Source: COMBO-56-21 sp038852315
GTDB taxonomy: Archaea; Thermoplasmatota; Thermoplasmata; UBA10834
DNA: 30,103 bases
Assembly: GCA_038852315.1 (NCBI GenBank)
Contig: JAWCKF010000023.1
Location: 1 to 30,103 of the forward strand
Reading direction: 5' to 3'
The notes under the pieces were generated by a model, which worked only from the letters and a program-made list of their open reading frames with translations, was not told the origin of the DNA and made no database searches. Position numbers and translations under genes: made by a program. Below are positions 8,458 through 16,228 of the stretch, piece after piece (the stretch's first letter is position 1; the number at the start of each line of letters is the position of its first letter).

Positions 8458-9242
8458 TGCCTCGCCTCCTTCTTCTCTATGTCCTTCAGGAGCTGCGCGA
8501 CCTTGGCGCCCCCGAACTTCCTGATCTTCCTGAGTATCTCGTCCGGGCCGTAGCCCTTCTCCTTCAGCAGGTTGTACTCAGAGGCGACGTTCAGGTCGTC
8601 CGTCGGGCCCCAGCATCCGACGCACGGCAGGTTGTGAGAGGGACACACGGCACCGCATCCGGCCTTGGTGAGCGGGCCCGCGCAGAACTTGCCGTCGTAC
8701 AGGATGCACCTGTTCTCCTTCCACTTGCACTCGGTGCACACCGGGAAGCTGTAGAGGTACGGGTGCCTGCCAGCGACGAGCTTCGACACAGCACTGAGGA
8801 ACTCGCCCTTGTCTATGGGACAACCGGGTATGTACAGGTCGACCTTGACGAAGGCGTCCACGGGCTGGGCCTCGAAGGCCTTCGAGACGGTGATCTTGGC
8901 GTTCCCGTAGACCTTCTTGTACATCTCCTCGAACTTCCCCTCGCCGAGCTTCATGGCCTGTGGGCCGCCGTGGCACGCACACGTTCCTATCGCGACCAGG
9001 AGCTTGCTCCTCTCCCTGATGTCCTTGAGCCTCTTCAGCTGCTCCTCGGTGGAGATCGAGCCTTCGATGAACGCGACGTCCAGCTCGCCCTCGTGGTTGT
9101 CGCTCTTGGCCATCACGAACGAGCGGACCTCCGTCGCGCCGAACAGGTCGACGAGCTGGTCCTCGCAGTTCAGTATCATGAGCTGGTCGCCTGCGCAGCC
9201 CGTGAACCCGTAGACGCCGATCTTAGGCGATTGTCTTGTCAC
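8454..9242 (-). CDS. hydD: Soluble [NiFe] hydrogenase delta (small) subunit
   Basis: This 262-residue protein is the electron-transfer small subunit of a group 3 hydrogenase, expected to carry [4Fe-4S] clusters that take electrons from the Ni-Fe site. Cluster-binding cysteine motifs are visible in GFTGCAGDQ, GTCACHGGPQ and IPGCPIDKGE, with further cysteines in PVCTECKW, GCGAVCPSHNLPCVGCWG and nearby. No Tat signal or anchor is present, so the enzyme is cytoplasmic. I chose the GTG at 9242 because GGGAGGG sits six bases before it; another GTG at 9248 abuts that ribosome-binding site. The start overlaps the hydG end by 20 bases and the stop overlaps the hydA ATG. Confidence 0.94.
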   Translation of the reverse strand: MTRQSPKIGVYGFTGCAGDQLMILNCEDQLVDLFGATEVRSFVMAKSDNHEGELDVAFIEGSISTEEQLKRLKDIRERSKLLVAIGTCACHGGPQAMKLGEGKFEEMYKKVYGNAKITVSKAFEAQPVDAFVKVDLYIPGCPIDKGEFLSAVSKLVAGRHPYLYSFPVCTECKWKENRCILYDGKFCAGPLTKAGCGAVCPSHNLPCVGCWGPTDDLNVASEYNLLKEKGYGPDEILRKIRKFGGAKVAQLLKDIEKKEARQ

Positions 9243-10125
9243 TCGCACCCCTCCCTATGAGCTCCTTCATGTGGATTACATCCCACCACGAGAACACCGG
9301 CCCGTCTATGCAGGTATACAGGTACTCTATCGCGCAGTGGCCGCACTTGCCGACGCCACACTTCATCCTCCTCTCCAGCGTCATCAGTATCTGGTGCTTC
9401 GGGATCTGCATCTTGACCAGGTGCTCCATGACGAACTTGTACATCACAGGAGGGCCGCACACGGCCGCGACGGTGTTCTTGGCGTCGATGGGCCCGACCT
9501 CCTTGAACAGCGTTGTAACGAGCCCGACCCTCTCAGTCCACTTGCCCGTGTCGTCCTTGTCGACAGAGAGCAGGCAGTGGAGGTCGTCCCTCTCCTTCAG
9601 CTGCATGAACTCCTCCCTGAACAGCATCTCGCCGGGCGTCTTCGCCCCGTGGAGGTATGTGACCTTGCCGAACCTGTCCCTGTTGTCGAGTATGTACAGC
9701 AGGAGCGAGCGCAGCGGCGCGACGCCCATGCCGCCCGCGACGATCAGAACGTCCTTCCCCTCCATCTTGTCCACGGGGAAGCCGTTGCCGTAGGGCCCGC
9801 GTATGCCGACGGTCTCGTTCTCCCTCAGCGTGAAGAGGGTGCTCGTCAGAGCGCCCATCTTCCTTATGCAGAACTCCAGCAGCCCGGGCCGGGACGGCGT
9901 CGAGGATATGCAGAACGGCGCCTCGCCCTCTCCGGGTATGGACATCATCACGAACTGCCCGGGGAGGTAGTGCATCTTCAGCGCCTCATCAACCTCGACC
10001 GGCCTCGCCTGGAAGAAGTTCACGTCGCTGGTTAGCGGGTACTTCCTCACTATCCTGTACATCTCTGGCTGGAAGGGGTTCTCCTCCACCTCCCTGTCCT
10101 CCAGCACGACGCATATCTTCTTCAC
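9223..10125 (-). CDS. hydG: Soluble [NiFe] hydrogenase gamma subunit (FAD/NAD(P)-binding)
   Basis: This 300-residue ferredoxin-NADP+ reductase-like protein passes electrons between NAD(P)H and the hydrogenase iron-sulphur chain. The FAD domain shows LPGQFVMMSIPGEGEAPFCI. The nucleotide domain shows GIRGPYGNGFP and VLIVAGGMGVAPLRSLL, with CGPPVMYKFV further on. The C-terminus has four cysteines, RMKCGVGKCGHC plus YTC, for a [2Fe-2S] cluster, typical of this family. The start is the GTG at 10125: AGGAGGTG lies six bases upstream, and the codon overlaps the hydB stop as GTGA. The frame is open 31 codons further up, but that segment lies inside hydB and looks non-coding (Arg-rich). Confidence 0.95.
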   Translation of the reverse strand: MKKICVVLEDREVEENPFQPEMYRIVRKYPLTSDVNFFQARPVEVDEALKMHYLPGQFVMMSIPGEGEAPFCISSTPSRPGLLEFCIRKMGALTSTLFTLRENETVGIRGPYGNGFPVDKMEGKDVLIVAGGMGVAPLRSLLLYILDNRDRFGKVTYLHGAKTPGEMLFREEFMQLKERDDLHCLLSVDKDDTGKWTERVGLVTTLFKEVGPIDAKNTVAAVCGPPVMYKFVMEHLVKMQIPKHQILMTLERRMKCGVGKCGHCAIEYLYTCIDGPVFSWWDVIHMKELIGRGASDKTIA

Positions 10126-11147
10126 TTGCCCACCTCCTGCTCCTTCAGGGCGTTCGCGACGGTCACGACGTTTATGTCCACGGGACATGTCTCGACGCAT
10201 CGCCCGCAGCCAACGCACGCGGGCTTCCCGAACTCGCCGATGTAGGCCTGGAGCTTGTGGGTGTACCAGAGCCTCAGACGGTCGGCTCGCTTGTCCCTGA
10301 AGTTGTGGCCTCCGGCGACGAGCGAGTACTCCCTGAACATGCAGCTGTCCCAGAAGCGGTCCCTCGTGCCCTCCAGCGTGCCCAACTCCACCTCGTCGAC
10401 CGTGTTGTAGCAGTTACAAGTCGGGCAGACCATGGTGCACTGCCCGCAGGAGAGGCACTTCTCCGCCAGCTGGTCCCACACAGGGCTGTTGTAGGCGAGC
10501 TCGAATATGTCGGGCATGCCAGTGAAGTCCACCGTGGCCTTGTACTCCGCCTGCTTCCACTTCCTGTACTCGGTGTAGTTCAGTATGTCGTTCTTGCCGA
10601 GCTCCCTGCTGAACAGGTCCGGCTTCATCCTGACCAGGTCGTGGCCCTTGGTCGAGCCGACCCAGACGAGGTAGAACATCTTGAGGTCTGTGAAGAACAA
10701 GTCGAACCCCTCGGCGATGAAGTCCGTGTCCGTGGCGAAGCACATGCACTTGTCGTCGGGGATGCAGCTGTGGCCGAGCAGCAGCGTCTTCTCCCGCCTT
10801 TCGGCATAGTAAGGGTCCTTGTACTTCTCGAGGAACAGCTTGTCCATGATCAGTATGCCGTGGATGTCGCATGGGTGAACGCCGAAGAGGATGCGCTTCG
10901 GGACATCGCCCTTGCGCTCGACGTAGCCCTCCTCGTCGAAGTCAAACATGGTGAACCTCTGAGGGTAGAGGAACTTCTTCGGGGGAATGATGGTCCGAGT
11001 TGCCTTGAGGTCCATCTGCGAGAGCGAGTCGACCTTTGCGAAAGTGGTCTTGTTCTCCCTCTTCACCGGACCCCAGAGCTCTCCCCACTCCTTCGCACTC
11101 TCGAGGAATGTCGACAGGTCCTCCTTCTTCATCTTCAAAATCATCAT
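10122..11147 (-). CDS. hydB: Soluble [NiFe] hydrogenase beta subunit (4Fe-4S dicluster)
   Basis: The 341-residue iron-sulphur subunit resembles Pyrococcus HydB and anaerobic sulfite reductase subunit A. Two C-terminal [4Fe-4S] motifs are clear: CLSCGQCTMVCP and CVGCGRCVETCP. Upstream are GVHPCDIHGI and GHSCIPDDKCMCF, which are characteristic of this family. It is the first gene of the operon, in the order B-G-D-A-protease. I prefer the ATG at 11147 (MMILKMKKEDL) because family members begin just before the matching segment; an in-frame ATG at 11183 would add 12 residues. A TATA box about 100 bases upstream probably drives the operon. Whether sulphur reduction is physiological cannot be told from sequence. 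Confidence 0.95.
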   Translation of the reverse strand: MMILKMKKEDLSTFLESAKEWGELWGPVKRENKTTFAKVDSLSQMDLKATRTIIPPKKFLYPQRFTMFDFDEEGYVERKGDVPKRILFGVHPCDIHGILIMDKLFLEKYKDPYYAERREKTLLLGHSCIPDDKCMCFATDTDFIAEGFDLFFTDLKMFYLVWVGSTKGHDLVRMKPDLFSRELGKNDILNYTEYRKWKQAEYKATVDFTGMPDIFELAYNSPVWDQLAEKCLSCGQCTMVCPTCNCYNTVDEVELGTLEGTRDRFWDSCMFREYSLVAGGHNFRDKRADRLRLWYTHKLQAYIGEFGKPACVGCGRCVETCPVDINVVTVANALKEQEVGK

Positions 11148-11252
11148 GGTATCTCGTCCCTGTGCTGGGATATCACCTTGCACGACCAGCGGGGGCAGAG
11201 AAACCCTGCCAGACCCTTCTTCCAGTCGCGACAGTCCGGTGTATCATGCTGA

Positions 11253-11262
11253 GATATAAAAA
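11253..11262 (-). promoter_or_regulatory. Promoter of the hydBGDA-protease operon
   Basis: The minus strand reads TTTTATATCT, a good archaeal TATA box. Transcription should start about 25 bases downstream near 11230, giving an 80-base leader to the ATG at 11147, or about 45 bases to the alternative ATG at 11183. There is no closer AT-rich element. Confidence 0.6.
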
Positions 11263-11368
11263 CATTCGGAAACGCGCTTGAAAAATGGTTGTGTGCGCGC
11301 CCCCGAATTTGACGGTCGTCCATCTGTGCGTCAGAGTAGTTGAGCATGTTTCGAAAAATCGCGGGGAG

Positions 11369-11392
11369 AATCGGGAAGCTGTCTTCCCGATT
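11369..11392. promoter_or_regulatory. Perfect 10-bp inverted repeat in the hydB/Kelch divergent intergenic region
   Basis: AATCGGGAAG and CTTCCCGATT flank a four-base spacer CTGT. The dyad lies between the two divergent TATA boxes, about 110 bases upstream of the hydrogenase promoter and 60 bases upstream of the Kelch-gene promoter. No T-tract follows on either strand, so an operator is more likely than a terminator. The rest of the 11184-11450 intergenic stretch shows no gene. Confidence 0.55.
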
Positions 11393-11451
11393 TCACTGTT
11401 TGTGCCGAACCGAGTCACCAGTTCTCCGAAGAAGGCCGGGCCCCGGGCATA

Positions 11452-11459
11452 CTTAAATA
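11452..11459 (+). promoter_or_regulatory. TATA box of the Kelch-repeat gene
   Basis: CTTAAATA is the only strong TATA-like element before the gene. Expected transcription start is near 11482, just before an in-frame ATG at 11487 and 41 bases before the ATG at 11523. Confidence 0.5.
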
Positions 11460-11522
11460 CTCAACACCATCATCAAGTGCTGCACAATGCCCGAGGCGGG
11501 ATGGGATGCAACAGGTGGAATC

Positions 11523-13097
11523 ATGGATGAGAAGCGTTTAGCAGCGAGAGTCGTGAGCTGGGTTCTGTTTCTTGTGATTTGCCTCGGCGGCGTCCTCGCG
11601 GTTTCGCCCAAAGTCGCGGCGTAGCCACATGAGTTCGTCAGCCAGGTTGGTGAACTGCCCAATACAGTCTTCGCTCCAGCAGTGGAGGAGGCGGACGGGA
11701 GGCTGTATGTGATCGGCGGGTTACTGAGCGACCCGACGGGCTCCGCCCCTTCGCTCGACACCGTGTGGGTATATGACATACAGTCGGGGGAGACGTCGCC
11801 CGGTCGAAGTCTTCCGAACGGCACTGCTTTGGCGGTGTCTTGCAAGGGCGTGGATGGACGCATCTATGTTTTCGGAGGCTGGAACGTGTCCATTGGCGGC
11901 TACACCTACTTCACGCAGATATACGACCCCGGCACAGACAGCTGGAGCAACGGTTCGAGCTCCCCCGAACCCGTGGGAGGCGGGGATGCAGTCGCGCTTC
12001 CCGACGGCCGGATACTGCTCGTCGGGGCAGCGGTGCAACACCTGAACAGCACCTTGATGTACGACCCGCTCACGGACAGATGGTCGTACGCAGCTGACCA
12101 GCCAAGCTCGACATGGCTCAGGACGGCCGTGCTGTGGAACAGCACTGCGACGATAGCCATGGGCGGAAGGAGTTATCACACGACCACGGAGACAGATGAC
12201 GTCTCTGTGTTCAATCCTGTGACAGGGATGTGGAGCTCGAGGGCGCGCATGATCAGCGCAGCGCACTCCGGTGGCGCCGCGGTCGGTGCTAACGGTTACG
12301 TGTATTATGTTGGCGGCTCGACGGGTTCGTGGGCCTCCACGGGCACCCTGAGCAGCGAGATACAGAGGTACGACCCTGTCACGGACACGTGGGAGTTGTC
12401 CTACAGCCGCCTTCCGAAAGCCCTGGGCGGGTTTGGATGCGCGGTTGACGCCTACGGAAGGATATTCGTCGTGGGAGGCTACGATGGCAGCTCCACCGTT
12501 TCCTCGGTCTGCATGATAGTCCCAGCGGACATAGACTGGGACGCGATGGCGATCACCTCGCCCAGCGACGGCAGCGTCGTGAGCGGTGTCGCTGCTGTCA
12601 CGGTGGAGACACGTAACCTATGGTACGGCTTCAGCCTCGTCGAGCTGTGCGTCGACGGCGTCCTGTTGGACCAATCCTACGCTGGGTGGACTGACCGCAT
12701 CAGCTTCAACTGGGATGTGAGAGGGCTTCCGGATGGGTCGGTGCACGTGCTCACGGCGAGGGGCTACGTGTCCTCGGGAGAGATAGTGGAGGACTCCGTA
12801 TCCGTGACTGTCTGGGCGCTCTCGCCTGACGAGCGCATCGTGGCTCTGCAAGAGAACCTGACGGCCCTGCAGCAGGGATTGCTGCTGATGCTGGCAGGCC
12901 AGGCCGCGGCCATGGAGGATCTGAACGCCACGCTGGATGACCTGCAGAGGCAGCTGGACGAGTTCGACGAGCAGATCGACAGGGTCGAGGGGAAGGCGGA
13001 CGACGCGAACATGTGGGGTATGGTCAACCTCGGGCTCGTGGTGGTGGTCCTGATCCTCGGCGTCGTGCTGGTGCTAATGAGCGTGAGGAAGAGGTAG
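11523..13097 (+). pseudogene. Kelch-repeat surface protein interrupted by an in-frame TAG (codon 34): pseudogene or recoded gene
   Basis: From the ATG at 11523 (GGTGG five bases upstream) the frame encodes a signal peptide, LAARVVSWVLFLVICLGGVL, ending VSPKVAA. It then meets TAG at 11622-11624 and continues open in the same frame for 490 codons. The continuation starts inside the first Kelch blade (GELPNTVFAPAVEEADG), so the stop lies within coding sequence. Domains after it: Kelch beta-propeller (about 45-340, repeated RIYVFGG and YVYYVGG motifs), an Ig-like domain (about 345-430), a coiled coil (about 440-490) and a C-terminal membrane segment ending VRKR. If translated only from the GTG at 11682, the propeller would lack export. 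An in-frame ATG at 11487 is an alternative start. The gene ends with another TAG. A recent nonsense mutation, a sequencing error or TAG read-through all fit. Confidence 0.75.
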
Positions 13098-13115
13098 CCC
13101 CCTCGCGCAGCCTGA

Positions 13116-13143
13116 CGAGAAACCCTTTTCTCTCGGATTTTCT
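13116..13143 (+). terminator. Possible terminator of the Kelch-repeat gene
   Basis: A short CGAGA/TCTCG stem encloses CCTTTT and is followed by GATTTTCT, about 20 bases after the stop. Archaeal termination needs mainly a T-rich non-template strand, so this is plausible but weak. Confidence 0.35.
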
Positions 13144-13185
13144 GAAAAAAGTGCATACATGGCACGAGCTATTCGAAGACTAGGA

Positions 13186-13197
13186 CAAAATAAAACC
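13186..13197 (-). terminator. T-rich terminator after the 16S rRNA unit
   Basis: On the minus strand the sequence is GGTTTTATTTTG, about 90 bases beyond the 16S 3' end and just outside the trailer half of the processing stem. Two T4 runs are typical of archaeal intrinsic termination. It supports a transcript ending here with no downstream rRNA or tRNA gene. Confidence 0.55.
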
Positions 13198-13202
13198 AGG
13201 AC

Positions 13203-13215
13203 CGTTCGATGACAG
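13203..13215 (-). other. Trailer strand of the 16S rRNA processing stem
   Basis: The plus-strand sequence CGTTCGATGACAG is the exact reverse complement of 14890-14902. In the minus-strand precursor RNA the two 13-base arms can pair and bring the 16S ends together. Archaeal pre-16S rRNA is released from such stems. I could not make out a convincing bulge-helix-bulge inside it. Confidence 0.7.
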
Positions 13216-13255
13216 CATCAGGTCTAAGGTGCTCGGAACCCTGCCACGTTCTGTG

Positions 13256-13274
13256 GGAGGGGTAGTGCCCCTCC
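13256..13274 (-). other. GC-rich hairpin in the 16S trailer
   Basis: GGAGGGG and CCCCTCC form a perfect 7-bp stem around TAGTG, ten bases beyond the mature 16S 3' end. It may act in 3'-end processing. It has no T-tract of its own, so it is not called a terminator. Confidence 0.55.
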
Positions 13275-13284
13275 GTTGTAGCGT

Positions 13285-14752
<1,468 letters not shown>

Positions 14753-14889
14753 TGATCTGTCGCCGTTCACTACTATTGTTGGTCGCTCGATCGTGTCTTC
14801 CGGAACTGGCAGGGTTCTCGAGTCTCACCGACTCTGGTCCCTGCGTTCTCGGCACGGAAAGCGTGCCGATCTCGTTGCACGAACTTAAG

Positions 14890-14902
14890 CTGTCATCGAA
14901 CG
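14890..14902 (-). other. Leader strand of the 16S rRNA processing stem
   Basis: The plus-strand CTGTCATCGAACG pairs with the trailer arm at 13203-13215. It lies about 140 bases upstream of the 16S 5' end, within the leader transcribed from the two promoters at 15066 and 15147. The rest of the leader, 14753-15040, shows no gene. Confidence 0.7.
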
Positions 14903-15065
14903 TCAGAATCAAGAGAGCACGACGCTCGCCGGAGATCTTGATTCTCCATCGTGTCTGCGACAGATGGAGCAGGGTTGATCACGGATCCTGGCGGGTTCAC
15001 GCCTCCCTCCCAACCGTCGCCGCTGTCGCAGGCCTGTTTGGGTAGCCCCGCTTAAGCCCGATGCC

Positions 15066-15081
15066 GTATTTATGCGTTTCG
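15066..15081 (-). promoter_or_regulatory. 16S rRNA promoter P1 (BRE + TATA)
   Basis: The minus strand reads CGAAACGCATAAATAC: a purine-rich BRE (CGAAA) directly before a TATA box. It matches the P2 element 81 bases upstream at 14 of 16 positions. Predicted transcription start is near 15040, giving a leader of about 290 nt. Confidence 0.7.
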
Positions 15082-15146
15082 AGCTTTCAACACAGAGGGT
15101 GCGAATCCCTCCGCCGGGACTTCCCTGAATACATTGCGTCGCTTCT

Positions 15147-15162
15147 GTATTTAGGCCTTTCG
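15147..15162 (-). promoter_or_regulatory. 16S rRNA promoter P2 (BRE + TATA)
   Basis: The minus strand reads CGAAAGGCCTAAATAC, nearly identical to P1. Two tandem copies of a strong element fit a heavily transcribed stable RNA. Predicted start is near 15121. Confidence 0.65.
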
Positions 15163-15768
15163 CTCGAGAACTGGCACGCCTGCTGCGGACGAGTCCGCGC
15201 TTCTTCACGTGACCGCCCCGAACATCGTCCTAGATTCAATGCGGTGTGTGTAGATGTGAAAGTGTGGTCGACGGAGCTGTCGAAGCGACGGCTCTCGACG
15301 GCCTCGACATCGGGCATTCGTGTGTGTTCGTGACCAAGTCCTTGCGGATTGCTACCGCTGTCGAATCGAATCAAGAACTGAGTGGTGCGAGATTCATTTG
15401 TGTGGACACCTGCGCCTTCGCGCAAGAGTTCATGCGGTTTCCCTAGACTGTGCCCGACCCTCGCCGTTTTGGAGTTACGCCTTCCTTGTCTTAGGACAGG
15501 CATTCTCTGCTAGCTCGCAGTTCCCCTCCCTTTCGTCATCTGTCTCCGGGAACACTGAGGGACTTCCCTGAGGCGCAACAGGCCGGACGAGGGGGTCAGA
15601 CTTTCGGTGCACTTGACCGACAACGCCTCATCGTTCTGCACAGAGATCCCGAGCACGTCGCGTGCGCATATCGTTCGAGACTTCGTTCCAGCAACTTAGG
15701 GGTCGAGTAGTTTCGGCCTTCGCGGTCGAGGAACTCTCGCCTCCGATCGGCGCAAGGGGGCGACAAAC
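15163..15768. other. About 600 bases with no recognised gene; contains a strong hairpin and a repeated 13-mer
   Basis: No open frame here looks like protein, and no known RNA gene is recognisable. At 15267-15299 a stem of 14 pairs (GTCGA, a CG bulge, then GAGCTGTCG against CGACGGCTC and TCGAC, with one G-U) closes on an AAG loop. GGGACTTCCCTGA occurs at 15559-15571 and again at 15116-15128, between the two rRNA promoters. An unrecognised non-coding RNA or an upstream regulatory region are both possible. Confidence 0.4.
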
Positions 15769-15776
15769 CTTTAAGA
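15769..15776 (+). promoter_or_regulatory. TATA box of the tRNA-Ser gene
   Basis: CTTTAAGA lies about 30 bases before the first base of the tRNA, the normal spacing for an archaeal promoter whose transcript starts just upstream of the tRNA 5' end. Confidence 0.6.
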
Positions 15777-15802
15777 AAGCACTCTTCGTTATGCGCGACA
15801 GA

Positions 15803-15924
15803 GCGGGGATGGCCCAGACCGGCAAGGCGTTGGATTGCTATCTCCTTCTCACGCGGCTCTCACGGGGAGGAGGCAGACATCCAATGCTCGAAAGAGCTCG
15901 GGGGTTCAAATCCCCCTCCCCGCG
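15803..15924 (+). tRNA. tRNA-Ser (anticodon GCU) with a 38-nt intron at 37/38
   Basis: The acceptor arms GCGGGGA (15803-15809) and TCCCCGC (15917-15923) pair fully, with discriminator G as expected for serine. The T arm is GGGGG-TTCAAAT-CCCCC. The anticodon stem TTGGA (15830-15834) pairs with TCCAA (15880-15884); loop bases T32 T33 G34 C35 T36 A37 give anticodon GCT. A long variable arm, GCTC-GAAA-GAGC, marks a class II tRNA. The intron is 15841-15878. Exon TTGC pairs with intron GCAG as the central four-pair helix; bulges TA|T and AC|A flank it, and CTCCTTCTC pairs with GGGGAGGAG inside the intron, a canonical bulge-helix-bulge. The spliced length is 84 nt and CCA is not encoded. Confidence 0.95.
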
Positions 15925-15938
15925 CTCGCCGAGTCTCT

Positions 15939-15954
15939 TCGAGATGCGTCTCGA
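15939..15954. other. Small inverted repeat after tRNA-Ser
   Basis: TCGAGA and TCTCGA flank TGCG, 15 bases beyond the tRNA. It could help end the transcript, but no T-tract follows. The remaining sequence to 16133 shows no gene. Confidence 0.35.
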
Positions 15955-16133
15955 TGCATTCGAGTTCTTATGCAAGACCCGCTGTTCTTAGGGTCTCCAG
16001 TCTGGAGTGGTCGTGTCGTACTGAGGACGGCGTCGAATTTCCTTCGAAGAAAGACTCATTGGTAAGTCCATCATGTGTTTTCCGATATCCGATTCAGCGT
16101 GTCGATTTCGACCGTTCCAGTCAGCTAGTTATT

Positions 16134-16142
16134 CTTATATAG
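16134..16142 (+). promoter_or_regulatory. Promoter of the PKD protein-oppB-oppC operon
   Basis: CTTATATAG is a strong TATA box. Transcription would start near 16165, about 60 bases before the ATG at 16229, and no other promoter-like element separates the three downstream genes. Confidence 0.6.
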
Positions 16143-16228
16143 AGTAAAGTTGTTCGCGCAGCTCAGTGCGTGTCACTCAGGATTTCGAGGGGAGTCCTGT
16201 AGAACGGCTTTGGATGAGGGGGTAGTGC

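Noticed and set aside
15095..15118. tRNA-like T arm (GAGGG-TGCGAAT-CCCTC followed by CGCCGGG)
   Set aside because: Position 55 is G rather than T, no D arm or anticodon arm can be drawn upstream, and no CCCGGCG acceptor partner is in range; it also sits between the rRNA promoters.
15087..15503. Open frame of 138 codons on the minus strand upstream of 16S
   Set aside because: It overlaps the tandem rRNA promoters, is Arg/Ser/Thr-rich without domain character and has no ribosome-binding site.
15155..15768. RNase P RNA or SRP RNA in the gene-free stretch
   Set aside because: I could not find the conserved core motifs of either RNA on either strand by eye; a covariance scan would be needed to exclude them.
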